DNA from: a virus
Reading direction: 5' to 3' (one strand)
DNA: 64,000 nt
IMG/VR virus record: IMGVR_UViG_3300007511_000007
Span: 48,372-112,371 of that record
Of this stretch, positions 1-9,047 are shown piece after piece. Under the pieces are notes generated by a model. The model was not told the DNA's origin. It did no database searches and saw nothing but the letters and a program-made list of their open reading frames with translations. How positions within the stretch are numbered: the first letter of the stretch is position 1; each line of letters starts with the position of its first letter. The position numbers were made by a program, and so were the translations under genes.

Positions 1-3000
1 GTTTCTTCTCGGCCTTTTGTTGTTTCTGCTTTTCGGCTACAACCTTTTCGCCCTCTTCAAGAGTAGTGAGGATTATGTCCATCGAATTCTTATCTTCGAG
101 CTTCCCAAGCAATCGCTCTGCCCTGAACTTTGCCTCTTCAAGAGCATCCTTCGCTTTCTCCGCATCCTCAATCGCAAAGGCACTTTCCAGATTACCAAGT
201 GCTTCCTCCAGGGCTGCTTTCTCCTCATCGGGGCCTTCTAATTCCGCAAGCTCCTTCTTTGCCCCGGAGACCCCTGCCTCTTCCTCTTTGGGTTCCTTCT
301 CGCTTTCACCCTGCTCATCGGCTTCATCACTTTTGTACTTCGCCTGTTCTTCAGGGCTGAGGCTGTTCCAGCCCACCTGTGTAACTTCACCGCCTTCGGT
401 TTGGTGATCAAACTTCTTGCCCACAGCCCATTCAGGAGTATCCCCGGCCATCATCAAATGCCAGAATGCCACTCTCCCCGGAGAGGGGATGTCCTCGGAA
501 ATGAGCCAACGAGATGCAATCCTCTTGTAGTTCAAGGACATGTCTTTGTCGTCACCACGATCTCCGTGGTCAACATCGGGATCATCCTCGGGTTTGACCT
601 GCTCCCGGCGAAGATCATTGCGAGGCGGCTTCTTCTTTGGTTCTGGCCGCACCAAACGTTCCGCTTCTTCGTCTTCCTTTTCCCCATGGTCTTTGGTGGC
701 TTGCTTGAACTTTTCCTCACACGACCCGCACACAGCGGGCATCTCAAGGACTTCTGCGTGTTCATGTACTCTTTGTGGACAACGGCATTGGTTTTTGTTT
801 CCGCAGATCGGGCACGTCAAACGCCAATGCTCAGGCTGCAGGATCTGCATAATCTGAGCTACAGTCTCCCCTCTCCGAACATGCAGGTCATACAAACGGT
901 CGCCCGAAGCACTCCGATAGAGCTTCAGTTTTGCTTCATAAAGGGCTGACTGGCGCACCCCTTGATCACAATCTTCCAGATAGCCTGCCGCAATCAACTC
1001 ATCCACAGCATCGTCATCCACCTGGTGACCCCGAAGAAAGTACCCTTTTGGAGTCTTCAGAATAGGCTGCTGGTGAATGTCCATGTCCTGCATAATGGCC
1101 TGTTCATATCCGGTTAGGCTGGATTGCAGTCCCAGATCTCCCCGGAGCACCCACTCATCCCCATCACCTTCTGGGCCATCGGTAGCATTGTTGATGTTGA
1201 TGATGGCAACCTTCTTTCCTTTCTGCACCGACCCGTCATGGACATAAGAATCTTCCAGCCCCGGCACCAGATAGTCGGAACGCAAGATCGAAGTTGTGTG
1301 CCCAACGATGTCTGCCACTTCCTCAAGGGCTTTCTTGAACTCTTCCTTGAGGATCTTGTCTTTTTCTTTCCTCGCATGGGGGAGGGCCGGGCCTTTCTTA
1401 CGAACTTTTCCCAGAGCCTTTCGCATCTCACGGTTAGCGTGGAAGCCTCGCATATCCTTGGCAGTGATCTCGTAAGGTTTGAGATACTCATTGATATCAG
1501 ATGCGCTCACGTCGGGGAGGACTTCTTCGTCATCTCCCTTCCCTTTGGCCGCTGCTTTCAAGGCAGAAATCAACTTTGAGTCCGTAACTTCCTTGGTGTG
1601 TTTGACCCCAGACTTGCCAGTATACTTCAGGACCGCCTTCCCTTCTTTAAAGGATATATGGCTGGCTTTCCATCCCGTAACCCCGTAGTGGCCTTTGTCT
1701 GCGGAGTCCTCATTCCCGACTCGCTCATAAGTCTCGTTGATGAGAGCAACCGCCATCGCAGTTTGTTTCTTCTTGTCGTCCTTGGCGTTGAGATCCTTCT
1801 CTACTTGCTTACGGAGCTTGGGGTATTCCTTCTCAAGCTGTTCGAGCTTCTTAGCCTTCTCCCGGTGCCGATGCTGAACTTGCCCATCTGTGTATTCATA
1901 GACGACCTGCTCATCGCCATCCTTGTTCTTGATCTTTTTCTTGTCTTTGTACTTGGCCGCAACCCGGATCGCCTGTGCTACCATTCTACCGGCTTCTTTG
2001 CTGATCCCCTCCCAGTAAGGGTCGACGGAATAATCAGAGGGCAGTTCACCCTCCTCCTTGAGCTTCTCGACTCCTCTCTCAACATAGATGTCTTGATAGT
2101 CCCGGTCATTTCGGATCACCCAAGTACAGAACTTCCACAAAGCGTCCAACTCTTCTCGTCTCGGGGGGCGAGCAATTTCAGGATGAGCCAAATAATGCTC
2201 AACGATGTCGTGAAGGGCTGGTTCAAGAATATCCGCTGGGCCGTCCCCGATCACATAACCTGCTTGATTACCTGGGTCCATCTGCAAAGTCTCAGGATGA
2301 ATTGCCCAATACCCGGCTTGCTTCGAGAAACGAATTGCTACCCTCTTCGAACTCCCCTCAACGCCCCGACGGGCCAGTTGGAAACGCTTCCCCAACTCCG
2401 GGTAGAAACTAAAAACTTCCTGCGGTACTTCTTTGCCCCCCATCAGAGCCTTTGCGATTTCCCTCTTGTGCCTTGACCGATAAAACGCCAAATCCATCTC
2501 TCGTTTAGCGTCAAGTTCCTTCTTTTCCTTGCGGTACCCCACTTCTTCAGCAAACTGTTTTTCTAGCCTCTGACGCATAAAGACCTTTTTTGCCAATCCC
2601 TTGAGAACCCCTTTCTCTCTCCTTGTTCGGTTCGGGGTCGCAAACAAAGTGCCCCCGAGAAACGTAGCGAACTCTGCCTCCGTCGCCATTTCTCTAGGGT
2701 TAATGCCCTGTTCTCTCACCCATGCATCAAAAGGCAGATCCGGGCGTCTGATCTCTCGGAGCAGTCCTGAGTCACGGATGAACTCAGGTAAGGACATCTG
2801 CCAAAACTCCTTTCGAGATGCCCCTACCCTTTTCTCCAAATGCTCGTGCATTTCAGCATTGTTACTCCCCCACCCATGCGCGAGGGGATTTGCTGGAGTC
2901 AATGAGATCTTCTCCAGCTTCGGAAGTCCCCACACCTCGATGTCCTCCACATCCCACGCCCCTGTGGGCAGCTTCCCCTTGAATTCGCTATCAACGCCCT

Positions 3001-5152
3001 CCAGATAGCCCAACGTCGTATGCGGGCGATAAATGTGCGGTGAGACATCTACAAGGTCAAAGCCTGCCTCCTGGTACGCCTCAGCAAGCCTCCAGCGTAA
3101 TTCGGAGATAGGTCTCTCAAACCGAATGTTCATATGCGGGATCGCCAAGTCTTTCTCAGCATTACGGAAATAATCGACCTGATGGAACTCGGCTTTGGTC
3201 GTCGGCGTACCCAACCCACCAGGGATGATGGTTTCGGCAATATCGAGGAATTCCTGTTCTCGCCCTTTCACATCCCCGACAATCAAGAAGGTGATATGCT
3301 CCGGGGAATCATCATTGGCCAGTTCAGGAAACTGCTTCCCGAGTTTTTCGGGAACTCGGATGAAGAATCCTGCCGATGTGGAATCCCCCGTGACGCTGCC
3401 GTCCCCACCGGCAGTCTTACGGCTTTTCTCTTCCCAATACTCTGGGGGGTTGGACCATTCGTTCGACTCTCCCAGCAATTGCTTTGCTCTCTGAGAGTAC
3501 CACCACAAAGTGGAGCTTGCAGAATCAATGAACTCTTCCACTGCTTTGGGCTTCGGTCCCGGTGGCTCATCTTTCAAACTGTATGGGACTCCAATATCAA
3601 ACCCACTGTTTTTGACCCCAATCCACGCACGCCTCAGTTCCTCCTTCTGCTCCTCAGGAAGTGCCATGACTTGCTGCATGGTCACATTGTAATGCTCACA
3701 AATGAGATCAACCCACGGATTTAGCTTTCTATCGGTGATATTTTTGATGCTCCGAAGGAGGTGGTCAACTTCCACGCCATCTATAGGTCGGCCTAATGCG
3801 TCCCGGTACTCCATGTCGATTCTGTCAATGAAGTCCCCGGCCATATCCAAGGGGCCATCCCCAGTCCAATGCCCCGCATCGGGAACCTCTGGAATTTTCT
3901 CTGGATTCAACTCCCACCATGAGGCAGTTTTCAGGAACCGGGTTGCTACCTTTTGAGCAGGCCCCCTACGCTTCGTGATTTCGTCCATGACCGCATCCGT
4001 TAGATCGGGTTTCTTTGCCAACTCGGGCTTCTCCAGCATCAACTCTCGGGCAATCTGGAATGGAATCTGTCGTTCCGGGCCTTCCAAATTATGAATCTCA
4101 AACACTAGCCGTTGATCCACAAGAGGGCGTTGCAGGAGCTTAAGGAAGTTGTCCGCTTCCTTCGGCTTCATGCCCAGAGTGATCTTACGCAACGTTTCTT
4201 GCTGCTCAGGGGACAAGAATGAGATTGGAGACCGAACCTGAATCCCCAATCCCGCAAGATCCAACAAGAGTCCGACCCCCTTATCATTCAGGTGTCCGGA
4301 AAGGTAGCTGGCAAACGCGTTGTTCTCCCGCACCATCTCAGCGATGACTTTGAGAAGCCCCAACTTCTGCATGAGCTTCAGAGAGTCTCGGGCGTTCTTT
4401 TCCCTGATAACATTCTCCACCATGAGCTTGCCGATTGCTTCCCAAGGAGCTTTCTTCATCTTGGGGGCATTGCGTTTGATAGCGGCAGCAATCTGGGGTG
4501 GAATCGTGAAACCGTACTTAGCAACAAACTTCACGGCACGCAATAAGCGAGTTGGATCATCAGAGAACGTTTTGTCTGGATCAGACGGGCAACGGAGTTC
4601 TCCTTTCTGAAGATCACGTAAGCCACATCCCGTGATATCCACGATCTCAGCTTTATCCGGCCCCTTAGCGATCTCAGCCAATTCCCACATCAAGGTATTG
4701 AGCGTAAATTCCCGCCTCAACACATCTTCTTTAATTGTCGCAGGTTCAACCGTATGGGGTTTGTACCCTTTCCCGCCCTGGCCTCCATATGACTCTTTTC
4801 GGGCATTGGCAATCTCAAGTACCTCACCCTTCATGTCATGGCCGTCCAGATCCCAATGATCCTTCACAGTAACGATAGCAACCCCGTAGTTGTTCGTGAC
4901 CACACTGGTTCTGACAGGGATCGCTTTGACCAACTGGTTCGCAAACCATGCGGAGTCTCTGCCCTTCAACGCAATTGTATCAATTACAACATCCACATCC
5001 TTGATTGGAGCTTTGAGGAGATGATTTCGAACAGCCCCACCCACGATGTAAATGTGTTTGTCTGCCCGAGATTTCTTTGCGACTGAGGCCAGAAACTTGG
5101 CGAGGATTATTGCTCGCTTGTTTCTTCCTCGAATAGCTGTTTTTGAAACCAC
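1..5152 (-). CDS. Giant multi-domain protein: CCA-adding-type nucleotidyltransferase, 2H phosphoesterase and topoisomerase IB (3' end outside window)
   Basis: It starts at a GTG at 5152, after an in-frame TGA and with gaggtga just upstream, and is still open at the left edge, giving at least 1717 residues. Domains seen in order: a class II CCA-adding/poly(A) polymerase head at about 30-330 (IVGGAVRNHLL, catalytic DVD with D52 and D54, LRREFTLNTL, DDPTRLLRAVKF); a 2H phosphoesterase at about 580-760 with two HxT motifs (H619, H711); a type IB DNA topoisomerase at about 1065-1305 that keeps the family's five catalytic residues (R1144 in ERVGN, K1180 in GKSG, R1235, H1285, Y1294); a CPIC...CRC...CGSC zinc-ribbon-like cluster near 1447-1480; and an acidic, coiled tail. 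VAxRFL-like peptides lie near 401, 936 and 1544, between modules. It follows the portal gene, where internal head proteins are often encoded, so delivery with the DNA is plausible but inferred. Confidence 0.9.
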   Translation of the reverse strand, partial: MVSKTAIRGRNKRAIILAKFLASVAKKSRADKHIYIVGGAVRNHLLKAPIKDVDVVIDTIALKGRDSAWFANQLVKAIPVRTSVVTNNYGVAIVTVKDHWDLDGHDMKGEVLEIANARKESYGGQGGKGYKPHTVEPATIKEDVLRREFTLNTLMWELAEIAKGPDKAEIVDITGCGLRDLQKGELRCPSDPDKTFSDDPTRLLRAVKFVAKYGFTIPPQIAAAIKRNAPKMKKAPWEAIGKLMVENVIREKNARDSLKLMQKLGLLKVIAEMVRENNAFASYLSGHLNDKGVGLLLDLAGLGIQVRSPISFLSPEQQETLRKITLGMKPKEADNFLKLLQRPLVDQRLVFEIHNLEGPERQIPFQIARELMLEKPELAKKPDLTDAVMDEITKRRGPAQKVATRFLKTASWWELNPEKIPEVPDAGHWTGDGPLDMAGDFIDRIDMEYRDALGRPIDGVEVDHLLRSIKNITDRKLNPWVDLICEHYNVTMQQVMALPEEQKEELRRAWIGVKNSGFDIGVPYSLKDEPPGPKPKAVEEFIDSASSTLWWYSQRAKQLLGESNEWSNPPEYWEEKSRKTAGGDGSVTGDSTSAGFFIRVPEKLGKQFPELANDDSPEHITFLIVGDVKGREQEFLDIAETIIPGGLGTPTTKAEFHQVDYFRNAEKDLAIPHMNIRFERPISELRWRLAEAYQEAGFDLVDVSPHIYRPHTTLGYLEGVDSEFKGKLPTGAWDVEDIEVWGLPKLEKISLTPANPLAHGWGSNNAEMHEHLEKRVGASRKEFWQMSLPEFIRDSGLLREIRRPDLPFDAWVREQGINPREMATEAEFATFLGGTLFATPNRTRREKGVLKGLAKKVFMRQRLEKQFAEEVGYRKEKKELDAKREMDLAFYRSRHKREIAKALMGGKEVPQEVFSFYPELGKRFQLARRGVEGSSKRVAIRFSKQAGYWAIHPETLQMDPGNQAGYVIGDGPADILEPALHDIVEHYLAHPEIARPPRREELDALWKFCTWVIRNDRDYQDIYVERGVEKLKEEGELPSDYSVDPYWEGISKEAGRMVAQAIRVAAKYKDKKKIKNKDGDEQVVYEYTDGQVQHRHREKAKKLEQLEKEYPKLRKQVEKDLNAKDDKKKQTAMAVALINETYERVGNEDSADKGHYGVTGWKASHISFKEGKAVLKYTGKSGVKHTKEVTDSKLISALKAAAKGKGDDEEVLPDVSASDINEYLKPYEITAKDMRGFHANREMRKALGKVRKKGPALPHARKEKDKILKEEFKKALEEVADIVGHTTSILRSDYLVPGLEDSYVHDGSVQKGKKVAIININNATDGPEGDGDEWVLRGDLGLQSSLTGYEQAIMQDMDIHQQPILKTPKGYFLRGHQVDDDAVDELIAAGYLEDCDQGVRQSALYEAKLKLYRSASGDRLYDLHVRRGETVAQIMQILQPEHWRLTCPICGNKNQCRCPQRVHEHAEVLEMPAVCGSCEEKFKQATKDHGEKEDEEAERLVRPEPKKKPPRNDLRREQVKPEDDPDVDHGDRGDDKDMSLNYKRIASRWLISEDIPSPGRVAFWHLMMAGDTPEWAVGKKFDHQTEGGEVTQVGWNSLSPEEQAKYKSDEADEQGESEKEPKEEEAGVSGAKKELAELEGPDEEKAALEEALGNLESAFAIEDAEKAKDALEEAKFRAERLLGKLEDKNSMDIILTTLEEGEKVVAEKQKQQKAEKK

Positions 5153-5198
5153 ACGTCACCTCTAGCACCTACTTCCCTGCAAACTATCGAAGGAATAA

Positions 5199-8100
5199 CT
5201 AGAAGCGACCGCCATCATCCTTCGGCGGCTCATACTCCAAACCCAATTTCTCAGCGATCTGCTTCACAATTTCCGTACCTTCCACAAGTTTCGCAGCAAC
5301 ATCGTTGTAGACGCCCCGCACCATCTCATTGAAGGTAGGATCGTTTACTGTCCACAGATCCCGCTCCACCTTCTCACGGGTTCTTTCAGGATCAATGTTC
5401 AGAAGCTCAAGAATAATCTCGATGTCCAGCGACCCTTTCTGGTACAGGTTGAAGAGATGGTCGAACGTGTCGGAGTTGTCCCTCAAAGCCAACCGGGTAA
5501 AGGACACAGAGGGGTAGATGACATTCTCGTCATCATACTCATCAGCCTCAATGAACCCCATACGGCGGCACATTGGTTTGAAAAGTTGCTCCTCAATGAA
5601 GTCTTGAAGGATCTCACGCAAGAGCATGTATCTGGTATTGATGACCTCAAGATTGATCCGGTCTCCCGAATAGCTGGATTCTCCTGAAAGAAGACTTTCT
5701 GTGACACCCAGACCCGAATACATCTGGCGATCTGTGCGGTCATAAAGGTTCGACCAATCCGGAACTCGTGTGTCAGACCCCATCTCCTCCCAATTAACCT
5801 GGAAGTTGGTGACGATTGAGAAATCGGGGTCTGCCAGAGCCATATCAACCTGATCCCGCAATTCCTCGATATCGTCCACATCCATACCCTCGGCCCAGAC
5901 AATTCTGATGGGAGTCATGTGACGAGAAGCTATCGACGTTTCCGCCTGCCTAATCTTGTCTCGAAAAACGAGTATTCTCATGCAGTTGTGTACCAAAACC
6001 TCATGTGTTACTAGAGATTCGTCGTCTTCTACATCGAAGGAATAAACGATGCCTTTGTAATGCACTGCCTGTGTTTCCTTGATTTTTCTCAACAGCTTCT
6101 TTGATCCGGACCAACCAGTGTCTTTGCCCGCCCGATTCACTGCGGAGAGCTTACCCTCCCCTTTCACTGTCTGCTCGGCCCACTTCTTGACATCCTCGGT
6201 GGAGCAACAAGAGAGACCCCAAAAGTCTTTCTTTCCGTATTGGTATGTCTTCTCTTGCCACCCGGCTGCTGTTTTCCACTTCCGGGACCAATTACGTGCT
6301 TGCCGACTCCTTTTTTTAATCTGTGTTTTGATCCCAACACGATTACAAAGAAGATGGATCTGATGAATCAACAAGCGGTTATCGAGTTGGATTTCAATTT
6401 GCGCTGCGTTCTCATCCCAATGCAACCAACCATCTGTATCCAGCAATCCCTTAAGGAATGCTAAGATCCGTTCCTCGCCCAAATTGAAGACCCATTCAGG
6501 GACACTTTTACCCGAAGCCCCATGTCCAAACTCTTCCATGAACCATCGGGCCAAAAGCATATCTCCGATTCTGATTTGTGTGGCCTCCAGGTCCGCTTCA
6601 CCCACCCCAAACAAGTTCCCTCTGTCCAAGCCCCCGAATTGACTTAAGACGCCTTCAACTTTTTGTTTGAGTTTCTCATCTCGTTCACCCTTCCCAAAAG
6701 TCCATGCCAGACTATGCGTGTTGAGTAGAGAATCTTTTTGTGTCCAGACACAACCATCCCCCAACCAGGTTCCAACCAGATACATAAAGTCATCTGATAT
6801 AGAGATCTTGGAAACAGGGGAACTCAAACTTTTCGTGACGACTGCTCCTGGGACACGGATTTCTTTTGCTATTGGATGCCAAAGAGTTCCGTTTCCCTTT
6901 CCTCGGCCTTTGAACACCTTTTCGGTCTGCAGGCCAATTTGATTCCGCAGCCGTGAGACACAGGCACGGAGACCTGCATAGGTATGTCCAGTGATCCCCC
7001 TAATGGCTTCATAAGAAGCCTCAGTCGGTTCTTCTAATCCCTTGAGCCAATTGATCAGACGGGTAGACTTCTTGACGGCTTCTATCCGCCCTGCGTCATC
7101 CTGCTCATATTCAAAAGAAACAACAAGCTCTCCCGCTCCTGATGTGTCTGCCTCTATAGCAGTGATTTTCCGCTCCCGTCTCTCAAACCCTTTCTGGTTC
7201 TCCCTGAAGCGTCTATCAACTTCAAGTTCTTTTCCCCGCCACCAGTCGGCCAAATCAATCTCAGTAATCGGATTGGACTCAGGAACCACTTGCGCTTCTT
7301 TAACCAAATCGCCTTCTTTGAACTCTTGTGCTTCAATCCACTCTTCTGTCTCATCTTCGTTGACCCGCAGGATGCGGTGATCGGAAGTTACTGCCAAAGG
7401 CCGTTCAATACCCGCCACAGAAAGAATAGTTATTTCCTCATCTACGGGGCGAGAGCCTTTCTGAGCTTTACGGAATCTACCTTTGTGGGTCAACAGAGAA
7501 TCCACTTCAACGTCCACGTCTTCTACAGGAATTTGCTGAATGATACCGTTTCGTTTGACTGTGACCAGAGTGCCGGGTAGTAAGCAACGTTCCAGTAAGG
7601 AAGAACCCCGTGGCTCATATTGGGACTTCTTTCTGCACATGTAGTAGACAAAACTACCCGCGTCCGGATCTGTGTTCAAAGGAATGTTTCGTCCTTGAAG
7701 AATTGCAGACGTGACATCCCCCGGCATCGAATTTACAACCCGAATTGCGTCTCTGTCTCCCATATTGGCTTTCTGGATCACGTCCTTGGTCTTCGAGTCG
7801 GCTACCAACTCAATGATCTTCTCGTCCGTGAACGGGAATGCCTCCATATGAATCTGCTCAGGGGGTAGCACTCTGAGCGCAGTCCATCCTTTGTAGTTCT
7901 TCTTGAGCCACCCAACCGCCCGTGCATTGGCGTCTTCACGCAATTGCCATCGTTCAATTGCTTTGCCGTCTGGGGTCAGTTCCCGAATCGCCTCTTCACG
8001 AATCTCTTTCGGCATCTCCGGATTATTGTCCTCACAGAAAATGAAAACTTCGCCCAGCAAATGGTAGTCGTGGACAATCTCAATCAGACGATGGAGAATC

Positions 8101-8498
8101 TCATTTTTCTTGCACCACCGCTCACAAAATTCGAGGGCTTTCTCCGCAAGCGTCCGGTTCTTGGCCTTGGGCATCCCCAAACGAAGTTTGGAGAGAGGCA
8201 GTTCCGTGTGGAGGTCAATCGCCTGCCCGACAAAACAATCAGTTTTGTACCAGAACCGGTAATAGTTCCGTTGCTCGTCAATGCTCTGTGGAAGTTCAAG
8301 GAAGTCCGTGGATAACTCAGGAGAATAAAAGTTCCCCCCGGAACCCCCAACGGTACCACCTACCGTTGGGTAAGCCACCTTTGAGCGCATCGCAGAAGAC
8401 ATGATCTTGCGGGGTTTCCCCGTGGACACTTTGGGTCTCGGGGGGATCTTCTTTACCTCTACGGCAGTGTCATTCTGTGCCCGTTCTTCTTTGGTCAT
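5199..8498 (-). CDS. Portal protein interrupted by a LAGLIDADG intein
   Basis: The 1099-residue precursor splits into exteins of 304 and 261 residues around a 534-residue intein, giving a 565-residue portal, a normal size for this family. The portal forms the dodecameric ring at the head vertex through which DNA enters and leaves. Extein features include the N-terminal FWYKTDCFVGQAIDLHTELP region and the C-terminal stretch YSGLGVTESLLSGESSYSGD followed by EVINTRYMLL, both portal-like. The gene lies 7 bases after a small gene that follows the terminase, the expected order. The intein begins at Cys305 and ends VHN before Cys839. The portal assignment rests on size, context and general sequence style rather than a single diagnostic motif. 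Confidence 0.88.
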   Translation of the reverse strand: MTKEERAQNDTAVEVKKIPPRPKVSTGKPRKIMSSAMRSKVAYPTVGGTVGGSGGNFYSPELSTDFLELPQSIDEQRNYYRFWYKTDCFVGQAIDLHTELPLSKLRLGMPKAKNRTLAEKALEFCERWCKKNEILHRLIEIVHDYHLLGEVFIFCEDNNPEMPKEIREEAIRELTPDGKAIERWQLREDANARAVGWLKKNYKGWTALRVLPPEQIHMEAFPFTDEKIIELVADSKTKDVIQKANMGDRDAIRVVNSMPGDVTSAILQGRNIPLNTDPDAGSFVYYMCRKKSQYEPRGSSLLERCLLPGTLVTVKRNGIIQQIPVEDVDVEVDSLLTHKGRFRKAQKGSRPVDEEITILSVAGIERPLAVTSDHRILRVNEDETEEWIEAQEFKEGDLVKEAQVVPESNPITEIDLADWWRGKELEVDRRFRENQKGFERRERKITAIEADTSGAGELVVSFEYEQDDAGRIEAVKKSTRLINWLKGLEEPTEASYEAIRGITGHTYAGLRACVSRLRNQIGLQTEKVFKGRGKGNGTLWHPIAKEIRVPGAVVTKSLSSPVSKISISDDFMYLVGTWLGDGCVWTQKDSLLNTHSLAWTFGKGERDEKLKQKVEGVLSQFGGLDRGNLFGVGEADLEATQIRIGDMLLARWFMEEFGHGASGKSVPEWVFNLGEERILAFLKGLLDTDGWLHWDENAAQIEIQLDNRLLIHQIHLLCNRVGIKTQIKKRSRQARNWSRKWKTAAGWQEKTYQYGKKDFWGLSCCSTEDVKKWAEQTVKGEGKLSAVNRAGKDTGWSGSKKLLRKIKETQAVHYKGIVYSFDVEDDESLVTHEVLVHNCMRILVFRDKIRQAETSIASRHMTPIRIVWAEGMDVDDIEELRDQVDMALADPDFSIVTNFQVNWEEMGSDTRVPDWSNLYDRTDRQMYSGLGVTESLLSGESSYSGDRINLEVINTRYMLLREILQDFIEEQLFKPMCRRMGFIEADEYDDENVIYPSVSFTRLALRDNSDTFDHLFNLYQKGSLDIEIILELLNIDPERTREKVERDLWTVNDPTFNEMVRGVYNDVAAKLVEGTEIVKQIAEKLGLEYEPPKDDGGRF
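5985..7586 (-). mobile_element. Intein with LAGLIDADG homing endonuclease inside the portal gene
   Basis: The intein is 534 residues, precursor residues 305-838. Splicing blocks are visible: the first residue is Cys in CLLPGTLVTV, block B has AVTSDHRIL (TxxH), the C-terminal block is VYSFDVEDDESLVTHE, and it ends VHN followed by Cys as the first C-extein residue. Two LAGLIDADG-type motifs are present, LVGTWLGDG and FLKGLLDTDGW, both with the acidic residue. All features needed for splicing and for endonuclease activity appear intact. Confidence 0.93.
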
Positions 8499-8505
8499 GG
8501 ATCAC

Positions 8506-8802
8506 CTATTTAGCCGCGGCTTCCCGCTGTTTAGCCCGCTCCTCTTTTCGTTTCTGACGAGCCTGCATCGCCCGCTCGTCCTCAGTAATCAAATCAGGAT
8601 CTTCCATACCCGCCATATCTCGTAGTCCCCTGACAGAATTGAAAGCATCCATCAGTCGGCCAATGTCCCGCCTGGTCTTCTTCAGAGCGGGCACTTTACG
8701 AGAAGTGCTGTTGCGGCGGGTAAATCTGGCACAAAGATCAAGGGCATCCCCGAGGGAACGTTTAGCATCCTTGAGCTTCCTGTCGATTTCGGCTTCGATC
8801 AT
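8506..8802 (-). CDS. Small basic helical protein of the head gene cluster
   Basis: This 98-residue protein is rich in Lys, Arg and Glu, with a predicted helical body and a very charged C-terminal tail (QARQKRKEERAKQREAAAK). Its start overlaps the end of the upstream gene by four bases (ATGA), so the two are translationally coupled, and the portal gene begins 7 bases after it. I recognise no family. Its position between terminase and portal suggests a head-assembly accessory, but the sequence shows no function. Confidence 0.75.
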   Translation of the reverse strand: MIEAEIDRKLKDAKRSLGDALDLCARFTRRNSTSRKVPALKKTRRDIGRLMDAFNSVRGLRDMAGMEDPDLITEDERAMQARQKRKEERAKQREAAAK

Positions 8803-9047
8803 GTCACATCCTTCTTCGACACTATACCTGTGGAGATCGCCGCCTTCACAGTCTTCCGCAAAAGAGACATCTCATCCGTAGATCCCAGAAAGAGTTTCTC
8901 CCACGATCCCCCGGCTTTTTGGAACACTTCAGAGATCTTGTTGTATTCCTCAGCCTTGTCCAGAAATTTGCCGGGACTCACATCCAACAGCCGGGCGATC
9001 ATTCGATGATCAGCACGGGTTGGTTTTATCGCCGTGAGCGTGACCAT
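8799..9047 (-). CDS. Small hypothetical protein after the terminase
   Basis: The protein has 82 residues. I chose the ATG at 9047 because a ggaggggg ribosome-binding site lies just before it; an upstream GTG at 9059 would add four residues. The start lies inside the 3' end of the terminase gene, in another frame. Residues are mostly helical (MIARLLDVSPGKFLDKAEEY). It has no recognised domain and is probably a small accessory of packaging or portal assembly, by position only. Confidence 0.7.
   Translation of the reverse strand: MVTLTAIKPTRADHRMIARLLDVSPGKFLDKAEEYNKISEVFQKAGGSWEKLFLGSTDEMSLLRKTVKAAISTGIVSKKDVT

Noticed and set aside
1598-2476. Rightward open frame of 292 codons
   Set aside because: It lies fully antisense to the giant leftward gene, whose frame shows clear domain motifs through this stretch. 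No ribosome-binding site and no recognisable domain.
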